This document shows, one piece after another, positions 1 to 6,339 of a stretch of DNA of 7,140 bases. Below the pieces are notes generated by a model that had not been told where the DNA came from, made no database searches, and saw only the letters and a list, made by a program, of their open reading frames with translations. A program made the position numbers and the translations under genes. This stretch comes from an uncultured Prevotella sp. (lineage in GTDB: Bacteria > Bacteroidota > Bacteroidia > Bacteroidales > Bacteroidaceae), in contig USCM01000096.1 in assembly GCA_900553155.1 (NCBI GenBank), forward strand, positions 1-7,140. Direction: 5' to 3'. Each line of letters begins with the position of its first letter. The first letter of the stretch is position 1.

Positions 1-1184
1 TCGTCCACATCCACCTTCTCTATCTCGTCGATGGCCTTGAAAAGCTGCTTAGAGCAAATCTCCTGCGGCGTAGGCAGCGTGCCGTCAACGAACTCCTTGC
101 CTATCACGCGCTCCACCTCGCGAACACGTCCGCGCTCCTTGGTGTGGATGATAGAGATAGAGGTGCCCTTCTTGCCCGCACGACCCGTACGGCCAGAGCG
201 GTGAGTATAGCTCTCGGTGTCGCCCGGCATACCATAGTTGATGACGTGCGTGAGGTCGTCCACGTCCAGACCGCGCGCAGCCACGTCTGTAGCCACGAGC
301 AGCTGTGTGATGTGCTGGCGGAACTTCTGCATAGTGATGTCGCGCTGCTGCTGCGAGAGGTCGCCGTGCAGCGGTTCGGCGTTGTATCCGTCGCGTATGA
401 GCTTGTCAGCCACCTCCTGCGTCTCAGCCTTGGTGCGGCAGAACACGATGCCGTAGATGCGCGGATAGAAGTCGACGATGCGCTTAAGGGCAAGATACTT
501 GTCCTTGGCGTTGACCATATAGTAGATGTGGTTGACGTGCTCGGCACCCTCGTTGCGCGAGCCTACGACAATCTCCTTGTAGTCGTGCAGATAGCCCTTG
601 GCAATCTTCTCTATCTCCTTGCTCATTGTGGCAGAGAAGAGCAGGGTGTTGCGGTCGGTAGGAACCGACTCGAATATCTCGTTGATGCTGTCGGAGAAGC
701 CCATATTGAGCATCTCGTCAGCCTCGTCGAGCACCACGTTCTGCACGTTGTCGAGCTTGGCTGCGCCGCGGTGCATAAGGTCGATAAGACGTCCCGGGGT
801 AGCCACTATTATCTGTGCGCCGTGCTTAAGGGCATGAATCTGGTTGATGATGGATGTTCCGCCGTACACAGCCACGATGTTGATGCCTTTGATGTACTTG
901 GCAAACGACTTGAGGTCGTCGGCTATCTGTAGGCAAAGCTCGCGTGTGGGCGATATGACGATGGCCTGCGTGGTGCGGCTTGTGGGGTCGGTACGTTGGA
1001 GGAGAGGTATGCCGAAGGCGGCAGTCTTGCCCGTTCCGGTTTGTGCGAGCGCAATGACGTCGTTGCCGTTGCCGAGCAAATAGGGTATCACTTCTTCCTG
1101 TACGGGCATTGGATGTTCAAAGCCCAACTCTTCGATGGCGCGGCGAATCTCTTCGCTTACGCCCAATTCTTCAAATGTCTTCAA
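1..1184 (-). CDS. DEAD-box ATP-dependent RNA helicase (N-terminal 394 residues, C-terminus outside window)
   Basis: ATP-dependent RNA unwinding enzyme of the DeaD/CshA/RhlE group, acting in the cytoplasm on structured RNA (ribosome assembly, mRNA decay, cold adaptation in relatives). All core motifs are visible: Q-motif region FEHPMPVQ (about 22-29), Walker A AQTGTGKT (47-54), PTREL (79-83), TPGR (129-132), DEAD (153-156), SAT (184-186), ARGLD (303-307) and HRSGRTGRAG (328-337). Both RecA-like domains are complete; the cut falls soon after the core, so any accessory RNA-binding tail cannot be seen. The start is taken as TTG at 1184: the frame has a stop eight codons upstream, contains no ATG near the family N-terminus, and the TTG gives the start M-K-T-F-E-E-L-G that I recall from related Bacteroidetes helicases. 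It has its own promoter and a long leader. Family certain; exact subfamily not assigned. Confidence 0.95.
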   Translation of the reverse strand, partial: MKTFEELGVSEEIRRAIEELGFEHPMPVQEEVIPYLLGNGNDVIALAQTGTGKTAAFGIPLLQRTDPTSRTTQAIVISPTRELCLQIADDLKSFAKYIKGINIVAVYGGTSIINQIHALKHGAQIIVATPGRLIDLMHRGAAKLDNVQNVVLDEADEMLNMGFSDSINEIFESVPTDRNTLLFSATMSKEIEKIAKGYLHDYKEIVVGSRNEGAEHVNHIYYMVNAKDKYLALKRIVDFYPRIYGIVFCRTKAETQEVADKLIRDGYNAEPLHGDLSQQQRDITMQKFRQHITQLLVATDVAARGLDVDDLTHVINYGMPGDTESYTHRSGRTGRAGKKGTSISIIHTKERGRVREVERVIGKEFVDGTLPTPQEICSKQLFKAIDEIEKVDVD

Positions 1185-1345
1185 TCTAAAAATGTTGTTT
1201 TAAAAATGTGGATAGGGGTGAATCAAAATAATATCCGACGCTACTCCATAGTCTTCCCCAGCCATGCAACAAGAGGATGTCGTTAGGACAAAACAACTTG
1301 AATGAAGACATTAGGTAGCTTCTCGTAAAATAAAAATCCTGAATT
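1185..1345 (-). promoter_or_regulatory. Long, potentially structured 5' leader of the helicase mRNA
   Basis: The predicted transcript starts about 160 nt before the helicase start codon. Two segments can pair at long range. Bases 1303-1312 are perfectly complementary to 1174-1183 (10 bp), which covers most of the TTG start codon and the first codons. Bases 1290-1297 are perfectly complementary to 1194-1201 (8 bp), just upstream of the start. The two helices are colinear, separated by a small internal loop, and enclose about 88 nt. Folding this way would bury the translation start. Control of its own helicase by this structure is inference; the complementarity is read directly from the sequence. 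Confidence 0.45.
1186..1311 (-). CDS. Candidate leader-peptide ORF upstream of the helicase (41 codons)
   Basis: An ATG at 1311-1309 opens a 41-codon frame with a TAG stop at 1188-1186, one base before the helicase TTG start at 1184. The start lies about 35 nt after the predicted transcription start and sits inside the arm that can pair with the helicase start region. The peptide begins M-S-S-F-K-L-F and has no recognisable domain, signal sequence or low-complexity pattern. The near-contact of stop and start would suit translational coupling. However, a 41-codon open frame is not rare by chance, and no Shine-Dalgarno site supports it. I treat it as a candidate, not an established gene. Confidence 0.2.
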   Translation of the reverse strand: MSSFKLFCPNDILLLHGWGRLWSSVGYYFDSPLSTFLKQHF

Positions 1346-1350
1346 CGGGT

Positions 1351-1359
1351 GCAAAGGTA
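1351..1359 (-). promoter_or_regulatory. -7 promoter box of the helicase gene (TACCTTTGC)
   Basis: On the minus strand this reads TACCTTTGC, an exact match to the Bacteroidetes housekeeping -7 consensus TAnnTTTGC. No convincing -33 TTG/TTTG element stands at the usual spacing (the region is TTAACGC-like). It lies immediately downstream of the murF terminator, so the helicase is read as a separate unit. The start of transcription is expected near 1344. Confidence 0.7.
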
Positions 1360-1394
1360 CGCAAAATATTGCGGATTGAGCGTTAATAAGGCAT

Positions 1395-1439
1395 AAAAAT
1401 CGTTGGAGCGTGCAATTAAGTCAATTACACGCTCCAACG
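1395..1439 (-). terminator. Intrinsic terminator of murF
   Basis: Bases 1401-1412 and 1428-1439 form a perfect 12-bp G/C-rich stem (CGTTGGAGCGTG and its complement). One mismatch and 4 further A/T pairs extend it inward. Read on the minus strand, the stem is followed by A then five T at 1399-1395, a Rho-independent terminator arrangement 26 nt after the murF stop codon. On the plus strand there is no T-tract and no gene to terminate. Confidence 0.85.
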
Positions 1440-1465
1440 TAATAAGGCAAGATATGTTGTTCATC

Positions 1466-2806
1466 TTACAGCAGTGGCGGCAGCTCGAAGAGCTTTGTAG
1501 AGTTGCTGCCCTTTACAAGGATGTATCGTCCCAGGGGCTTGTCTGCGGCAATGGCGTCCTTTACCTGCTCCACATTGTCGAACAGGCGGAACCCGTGCGG
1601 CGTGTCGCAGTGCTCGAACTCGGCGCCAACAAGCCATACGGTCTCTATGTCGGAAGCCTTAAGCATGTCCACAATCTTCTGGTGCTCGTCGTGGCTAACC
1701 TCGCCAAGCTCCTTCATATCGCCTATGATAACCATCTTGTGGTTGGCATTGATCTGGGCAAAGTTGTCGAGTGCGGCAGCCATGCTTGTAGGGTTGGCGT
1801 TGTAGGCGTCGACGATAAGGCGGTTATCCTTGGTCTGCTCAAATTGCGAGCGGTTGTTGGACGGAACGTAGCCCGACAATGCGTGGTCTATCTGCTGGGC
1901 GCTCACACCGAAGTAGAGACCTATGGTTGCGGCGGCAAGCATATTGGCAATGTTGTATGTACCGATGAGGTGAGTGTTCACGGCGTGCCATGTGGCATCT
2001 GCCGCAGAGTGCCACTCAAAGTTTAGGGTAGGCTCGCAACCCGTGACACGTCCCTGCACATAGAGGTTGTCGGCATCCGCGCATCCGTATCTTACAAGGC
2101 TCAGGCCGTTGCTGATGCCGTTGAGATGAGGGTTGTCGTTGTCGATAAATACGGTGCGCTCGGGCTGCAATGGCGTGTTGGAGGCGTTGTCGGCAAAGCG
2201 GTTCTGGCGCATAAAGTCGTACAATTCGCCCTTGGTGCGCACCACACCCTCAAACGAGCCGAAGCCCTGCAAGTGGGCGCGGCCCACATTGGTAATGATG
2301 GCATAGTCGGGCTCAACGATGTCTACCAGTGTCTTAATGTCGCCCGGGTGGGATGCTCCCATCTCCACCACAGCCACCTCGTGCTCTGGCTTAAGGCGCA
2401 GCAAGGTCTTAGGCACGCCGATGTCGTTGTTGAAGTTGCCGGCAGTATACAGCACGTTATACTTCTCCTGAAGCACGGCAGCCGTAAGCTCCTTGGTTGT
2501 GGTCTTGCCGTTGGTTCCGGTTATGCCTATGATGCGTGTGCCGAGGGTGCGTCGGTGCATAAGCGCAAGCTGCTGCAGGGTGTGCAGACAGTCGTCAACG
2601 AGCAGGCAGCGAGGGTCTGTGGCATACTCGCTCTCGTCAACCACGGCGTATGCGCAGCCTTTCTCAAGAGCCACGGCAGCAAACTTGTTGCCGTTGAACG
2701 ATGCGCCCTTAAGCGCGAAGAACAACGAGCCGGCAGGACAGTCGCGACTGTCGGTAGTAACGACGGGATGCTCGGTGAAGATTTTGTATAATTCGGATAT
2801 TTCCAT
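1466..2806 (-). CDS. murF: UDP-N-acetylmuramoyl-tripeptide--D-alanyl-D-alanine ligase
   Basis: Cytoplasmic ATP-dependent Mur ligase that joins D-Ala-D-Ala to UDP-MurNAc-tripeptide, completing the pentapeptide precursor of peptidoglycan. The 446-residue length is normal. The N-terminal substrate domain carries TTDSR (17-21). The ATPase domain has the P-loop GTNGKTTTK (97-105), EMGASHPGDI (148-157), NVGRAHLQGFGS (173-184) and TKGEL (191-195), whose lysine (192) matches the residue carbamylated in Mur ligases. The MurF hallmark DAYNANPTSM (333-342) marks the start of the C-terminal domain, which ends with KGSNSTKLFE (432-441). The ATG at 2806 is chosen because an in-frame TTG at 2830 lies inside the -7 promoter box and so would not be transcribed. 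It is monocistronic here, with its own promoter and terminator, and divergent from folP; I recall murF lying outside the main division/wall cluster in other Bacteroidetes. Confidence 0.97.
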   Translation of the reverse strand: MEISELYKIFTEHPVVTTDSRDCPAGSLFFALKGASFNGNKFAAVALEKGCAYAVVDESEYATDPRCLLVDDCLHTLQQLALMHRRTLGTRIIGITGTNGKTTTKELTAAVLQEKYNVLYTAGNFNNDIGVPKTLLRLKPEHEVAVVEMGASHPGDIKTLVDIVEPDYAIITNVGRAHLQGFGSFEGVVRTKGELYDFMRQNRFADNASNTPLQPERTVFIDNDNPHLNGISNGLSLVRYGCADADNLYVQGRVTGCEPTLNFEWHSAADATWHAVNTHLIGTYNIANMLAAATIGLYFGVSAQQIDHALSGYVPSNNRSQFEQTKDNRLIVDAYNANPTSMAAALDNFAQINANHKMVIIGDMKELGEVSHDEHQKIVDMLKASDIETVWLVGAEFEHCDTPHGFRLFDNVEQVKDAIAADKPLGRYILVKGSNSTKLFELPPLL

Positions 2807-2826
2807 ATTACTTGGGTTTATTGTGT

Positions 2827-2835
2827 GCAAAGGTA
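2827..2835 (-). promoter_or_regulatory. -7 promoter box of murF (TACCTTTGC)
   Basis: Minus-strand TACCTTTGC matches the Bacteroidetes -7 consensus exactly and is identical to the helicase box. No good -33 TTG/TTTG is seen; the upstream stretch is a run of A/T. Transcription would begin around 2820, leaving a leader of only about 15 nt before the ATG at 2806. This position rules out the longer TTG-initiated form of MurF. Confidence 0.75.
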
Positions 2836-2856
2836 GTTATTTTTATATACTTTTTA

Positions 2857-2888
2857 TTTGGTCGTCTCGTTTTTTATTGCGTAATTTG
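2857..2888 (+). promoter_or_regulatory. Probable folP-cdaA promoter
   Basis: A TTTG at 2857-2860 (possible -33) is followed 21 nt later by TAATTTG at 2882-2888, one base short of the TAnnTTTG -7 consensus. It sits about 30 nt before the folP ATG, in the 111-bp divergent gap shared with murF. The spacing is right but the -7 box is imperfect, so this is a moderate call. Confidence 0.4.
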
Positions 2889-2917
2889 CCATACGATAAC
2901 AAAATAAGAGTAACAAA

Positions 2918-3745
2918 ATGAAATATACAATAAACGTAAGAGGACAACTTGTAGACCTTTCAAGCCCTATGGTTATGGGCATACTGAACGCCACACCCGA
3001 CTCGTTCTACTCGGGTAGCCGCAAGCAGACGGAGGCTGAGATAGCCCAGCGCGCCAACCAAATCATTGCCGAGGGAGGCAAGATGATAGACGTGGGAGCC
3101 TTCTCCACACGTCCGGGTGCCGAGGTGGTGAGCGTGGAGGAGGAGACACAGCGCCTCAAGCGTGCCCTTGCCATAGTGCGCCGCGAGCAGCCCGACGCCA
3201 TTGTGTCGGTAGACACGTATCGCCCGTTGGTGGCTCGCCAATGTATAGAAGAGTTTGGCGCCGACATCATCAACGACGTGTCGGAGGGTGGAATAACCGG
3301 CATTGTGGGTCAGGAGATACACGAGGAGGGCGACATGTTTGAGACGGTGGCTGCCTTGGGTGTGCCTTATATATTGATGTCGGTTCAGCCTACGCTTAAG
3401 AAGATGATGACCAACTTTGCCGCCGAGGTGCAGCGTCTGCGCGATTTGGGCGCCAAGGACATCATTCTCGACCCTGGCTACGGCTTTGGCAAGACGCTGC
3501 AGCAGAACTACGAGATACTGAACGAGGCGGAGCGTCTGCTCGATCTCGACCTGCCAATTCTCGTAGGCATATCCCGCAAGAGCATGATATATCGCCTTAT
3601 AGGCGGCGACCCAACCACATCGCTCAACGGAACCACTGTGCTCAACACCATATCGCTGATGAAAGGAGCCTCCATTCTGCGTGTGCATGATGTGAGGGAG
3701 GCGGTGGAAGTGTGCCAAATTGCGGCTCAATGCCACAACTCCTAA
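2918..3745 (+). CDS. folP: Dihydropteroate synthase
   Basis: Condenses 6-hydroxymethyl-7,8-dihydropterin pyrophosphate with p-aminobenzoate in the folate pathway; cytoplasmic TIM-barrel enzyme and sulfonamide target. At 275 residues it has normal length. Visible motifs: loop 1 GILNATPDSF (21-30), loop 2 STRPGAE (63-69), DTYRP (99-103), INDVS (118-122), LDPGYGFGK (184-192), GISRKS (217-222) and RVHDV (255-259). The pterin-contacting Asp99, Asn119, Asp185, Lys221 and Arg255 are retained. Odd point: the usual central M-H-x-x-G-x-P-x-x-M segment reads LMSVQPTLKKMM (153-164), with Ser for His, and is shorter than in E. coli; about ten extra residues (126-138) precede it. The stop codon is supplied by the first heptamer of a tandem repeat, making the last two residues Asn-Ser repeat-encoded. 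The ATG is preceded by an A-rich leader with no Shine-Dalgarno site. First gene of a two-gene unit with cdaA. Confidence 0.95.
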   Translation: MKYTINVRGQLVDLSSPMVMGILNATPDSFYSGSRKQTEAEIAQRANQIIAEGGKMIDVGAFSTRPGAEVVSVEEETQRLKRALAIVRREQPDAIVSVDTYRPLVARQCIEEFGADIINDVSEGGITGIVGQEIHEEGDMFETVAALGVPYILMSVQPTLKKMMTNFAAEVQRLRDLGAKDIILDPGYGFGKTLQQNYEILNEAERLLDLDLPILVGISRKSMIYRLIGGDPTTSLNGTTVLNTISLMKGASILRVHDVREAVEVCQIAAQCHNS

Positions 3746-3778
3746 TTCGTAACTCGTAACTCCTAATTCGTAACTCAA
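3737..3778 (+). repeat. Tandem heptanucleotide repeat (6 units) between folP and cdaA
   Basis: Six contiguous 7-base units: AACTCCT, AATTCGT, AACTCGT, AACTCCT, AATTCGT, AACTCAA. The consensus is AA(C/T)TC(C/G)T, and units 4-5 repeat units 1-2 exactly, so the array is also a 21-base duplication. The array begins inside the last two folP codons, provides the TAA stop (3743-3745), and ends 3 nt before the cdaA ATG, filling the whole spacer. Heptamer arrays of this style are known from filamentous cyanobacteria (STRR), and I recall similar TAACTCG-type arrays in Prevotella intergenic regions. Their function is unknown. Confidence 0.9.
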
Positions 3779-3781
3779 TAT

Positions 3782-4555
3782 ATGTTTGACTTTGGAATAA
3801 AAGATATAATCGACGTATTTCTCGTCGCCTTGATGCTTTACTACATCTACCGATTGATGAAGGAGAGCCGCTCGCTCAATGTCTTCATCGGCATCATTGT
3901 GTTTGTATTGGTGTGGCTCTTTGTAAGTCAGGTGTTGGAGATGCGCTTGCTTGGCGCCATCCTGGACAAGTTGGTAAGCGTTGGTGTCATCGGCCTTATC
4001 GTGCTGTTTCAGGAAGAGATACGCCGCTTTCTATATTCGCTTGGCGCTCATCAGAGGTTCCAGTCGATAATGCGGTTCTTCTTCCTTGGCAACAAGTCGA
4101 AGTCGACGGTCGACAAGGAGACCATTATGCCTATCGTTATGGCCTGTATGGATATGTCGCGAGGCAAGGTTGGAGCCTTGATTGTTATAGAGCGCGGCTT
4201 GCGTCTTGACGACATCGTGGACACGGGCGACCTTATCGATGCCCGCATCAACCAGCGACTGATCGAGAACATCTTCTTCAAGAACTCGCCGTTGCACGAC
4301 GGAGCCATGATTATATCGGGCAAGCGCATACGTGCCGCCGGCTGTATATTGCCGGTGTCGCACAATCATGACATACCAAAGGAGTTGGGATTGCGCCACC
4401 GTGCCGCCCTCGGCATCTCGCAAGACAGCGACTGTATCGCCATTGTGGTGTCGGAGGAGACGGGTGGCATAAGCGTGGCTATAAAGGGACAGTTCCAGTT
4501 GAGGCTGTCGGCGGAGAAACTGGAGAATATCTTGTCGAAAGAAATGAACTTCTAA
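3782..4555 (+). CDS. cdaA: Membrane diadenylate cyclase (CdaA/DacA type, c-di-AMP synthase)
   Basis: Makes the second messenger cyclic di-AMP from two ATP. The N-terminal part has three hydrophobic membrane segments (about 8-24, 33-51 and 57-77). A short basic linker containing FQEEIRR (76-82) follows, then the cytoplasmic DAC domain (about 110-240) with GALIVIER (131-138), the catalytic DGA (173-175), the ATP-binding RHR (205-207) and SEETG (224-228). The length of 257 residues is typical for CdaA without extra domains. No cdaR or glmM, the partners seen in Firmicutes, lies beside it; instead it follows folP by 36 nt, an arrangement common in Bacteroidetes. There is no separate promoter, so cotranscription with folP is likely. 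The spacer before the ATG is entirely heptamer repeat plus TAT, with no Shine-Dalgarno site. The stop lies 4 bp from the stop of the convergent CoA-transferase gene. Confidence 0.95.
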   Translation: MFDFGIKDIIDVFLVALMLYYIYRLMKESRSLNVFIGIIVFVLVWLFVSQVLEMRLLGAILDKLVSVGVIGLIVLFQEEIRRFLYSLGAHQRFQSIMRFFFLGNKSKSTVDKETIMPIVMACMDMSRGKVGALIVIERGLRLDDIVDTGDLIDARINQRLIENIFFKNSPLHDGAMIISGKRIRAAGCILPVSHNHDIPKELGLRHRAALGISQDSDCIAIVVSEETGGISVAIKGQFQLRLSAEKLENILSKEMNF

Positions 4556-4559
4556 TACT

Positions 4560-6065
4560 TTATTTCATATACTCCGCAAAGTCCGTCAGCCTCATATCCC
4601 CCTTGTTCACCAAGGTGTCGTGGAAGGCGAAGGCGGCACGCAGGGCGCAAGGCTCGTGTCCTTGCGAGGCAATGCGCTGATATTCGCGCAGAAGCGGACG
4701 GTAGTCGGGGTGGGCACAATTCTCTATTATCTCCTCTGCACGGCGAGCCGGACCCTTGCCGCGCAAGTCGGCAATGCCTTGCTCGGTAATTATCACGTCG
4801 ACATCGTGCTCGGTAGAATCGATATGGCAGCACTGCGGAACGATGGCGCTAATGCAGCCGTTCTTGGCTGTAGACGGTGTGTAGAATATGCTTATAGAGC
4901 CGTTGCGCTCGTAGTCGCACGAGCCTCCGATGCCGTTCATCAGCTTCGAGCCGCACACGTGCGACGAGTTCTCGTTGCCATAGATGTCACATTCGAGAGC
5001 CGTGTTCATAGCTATAACGCCAAAGCGGTGGATAAGCTCTGCCGAGTTGCTAAGCTCGCTTGGGCGCAGCGTTATGCGCGACTTAAAGAAGCCGATGTTG
5101 TCGTACACCTTGCGCAAGCACTCGTTGCTAACCGTCATAGCAGCCACAGAGGCGTGCGCAATCTTGTCCTCAAGCATCATGTCGATGATGGCATCCTGCA
5201 CCACCTCCGAGAAAACCTCAAGCTTAGGCAGCTGTGCGTTGTTGCCAATGGCACGCATTACGGCATTGCCCGTAACGCCCACACCGCTCTGGATAGGGAA
5301 CATCGAGGGCGGTATATGACCCTTCTTAATGTCGTTAAGGAAGAAGTCGACAACGTGGTTGCCTATAGCCTCGGTCTCCGGCGTGACAGCCTTGAACGAG
5401 CGAGCCTCCTCCGGTATGCAGCACTCAACCACACCCACAAGCTTCGAAGGGTCGAGCTCGAGATACTCCTTGCCTATGCGTCCGCCCACCGACAACAGAG
5501 GGATAGGCTGGCGGTATGGATATTCGGCACACTCGTACTCGTCGTGCAGATAGCGCACACGTGGGTCGTGGAATGTGTTGAGCTCCAGTATCACACGTTT
5601 GGCAAGGCGCACGATGGTAGGCACAATGCCGTCGGCAGACGTAAGGAATATGCGCAGCTTGTCGCCGGCATCCTCAATGGCCGACACCTCGATTATAGCC
5701 CAGTCGATATCGCCGTAGAATCCACGGCGCAGGCGCTCTGCCATGTGTCCAAGGTGCATGTCCTCATAGTCTATCTCGCCCATGTTGGCATGGCGGCGGA
5801 AGTCGGCATTGGTAGAGAACGGTGCGCGAAACTTTATGGCATGGGCGTTGGCAAAGTCGCCCTCCAAGCTTTGGCACGACGATGCACCGGTGAGAATGCC
5901 CACCTTAAAGGGTCGTCCGGCGTCGTGTTCTGCCACCGCACGCTTAGACAATTCGCGTATCACAGCCTTTGGCACGCCGTTAGGTGTAAATCCGCTGAAT
6001 CCTATGTTCTCTCCGTCCTTAATCATTGCCGCACCCTCGGCGGCCGTAATCTTTCTGTATGCCAT
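4560..6065 (-). CDS. Acetyl-CoA hydrolase/transferase family: succinyl-CoA:acetate-type CoA-transferase
   Basis: Class I CoA-transferase of the Cat1/AarC/ScpC family, which moves CoA between short-chain acids, typically succinyl-CoA and acetate (or propionyl-CoA and succinate). In fermenting Bacteroidales this links acetate output with the succinate/propionate branch. The 501-residue length fits. Visible signatures: GFTPNGVPKAV (25-35), LSVGGRIGKEYLEL (191-204), QSGVGVTGNAVM (259-270), the SEVVQD segment with Glu287 as the likely thioester-forming glutamate (matching Glu294 of AarC by motif), NGIGGSCDY (377-385) and ITEQGIADLRGKGP (426-439). The ATG at 6065 gives the family-typical N-terminus. 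It has its own promoter box about 55 nt upstream and is divergent from an lrp-like gene that might control it. The donor and acceptor acids cannot be fixed from sequence alone, so no gene symbol is given. Confidence 0.92.
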   Translation of the reverse strand: MAYRKITAAEGAAMIKDGENIGFSGFTPNGVPKAVIRELSKRAVAEHDAGRPFKVGILTGASSCQSLEGDFANAHAIKFRAPFSTNADFRRHANMGEIDYEDMHLGHMAERLRRGFYGDIDWAIIEVSAIEDAGDKLRIFLTSADGIVPTIVRLAKRVILELNTFHDPRVRYLHDEYECAEYPYRQPIPLLSVGGRIGKEYLELDPSKLVGVVECCIPEEARSFKAVTPETEAIGNHVVDFFLNDIKKGHIPPSMFPIQSGVGVTGNAVMRAIGNNAQLPKLEVFSEVVQDAIIDMMLEDKIAHASVAAMTVSNECLRKVYDNIGFFKSRITLRPSELSNSAELIHRFGVIAMNTALECDIYGNENSSHVCGSKLMNGIGGSCDYERNGSISIFYTPSTAKNGCISAIVPQCCHIDSTEHDVDVIITEQGIADLRGKGPARRAEEIIENCAHPDYRPLLREYQRIASQGHEPCALRAAFAFHDTLVNKGDMRLTDFAEYMK

Positions 6066-6119
6066 ATCCTGATGAAGTATTATATTGTCGGTTGCTTGTA
6101 CATTTTATAGTAGGGGTAT

Positions 6120-6128
6120 GCAAAGATA
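6120..6128 (-). promoter_or_regulatory. -7 promoter box of the CoA-transferase gene (TATCTTTGC)
   Basis: Minus-strand TATCTTTGC is an exact TAnnTTTGC match, placed about 55 nt before the ATG. The A/T-rich upstream stretch (6129-6150) has no clear TTG at the usual -33 spacing, as with the other minus-strand promoters here. The predicted leader is about 50 nt. Confidence 0.7.
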
Positions 6129-6339
6129 CATATTATATTGAATAATTATACGAGCCGACAAAAGAAATTGTATAATTATTAACATATTTGTAATTAAATA
6201 GTAACTATAATGTATATATATACCAATAGCGTGGCTTTCTGTAAGTAGCTATAAGTAGATTAAGCGGCATCTAATTATTTTAAAAAACTAAATAGTGATA
6301 CCACAATGCCAAAAAAAACAAAAAATCTCGGGCAAATTG

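Noticed and set aside
1312..1464. Extension of the upstream ORF frame back to 1464
   Set aside because: It would read through the murF terminator stem and the helicase promoter, so this part would not be on the helicase transcript.
2126..2791. Long plus-strand frames opposite murF
   Set aside because: They are shadows of murF codon use, without motifs, promoter or plausible start context.
2960..3778. A 272-codon minus-strand frame across folP, beginning with an S-Y-E-L-G-V-T repeat
   Set aside because: Its start comes from the heptamer array and the rest is antisense to conserved FolP motifs; no protein family is visible.
3737..3778. The heptamer array as a CRISPR array
   Set aside because: Units are 7 bases with no unique spacers, and there are no cas genes.
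4620..6110. A 496-codon open frame antisense to the CoA-transferase
   Set aside because: It lies opposite a clearly conserved enzyme, has no recognisable domain, and its openness is explained by third-position G/C bias in the real gene.
6212..6223. GTATATATATAC palindrome as a protein-binding site or hairpin
   Set aside because: Simple alternating TA sequence in A/T-rich DNA is expected by chance and is not near enough to either promoter to assign a role.
6244..6300. A small hairpin (TAGAT/ATCTA, 5 bp) and near-repeated GTAG(C)TATAAGTAG in the A/T-rich gap as a small RNA
   Set aside because: The stem is too short, with no promoter box and no terminator.
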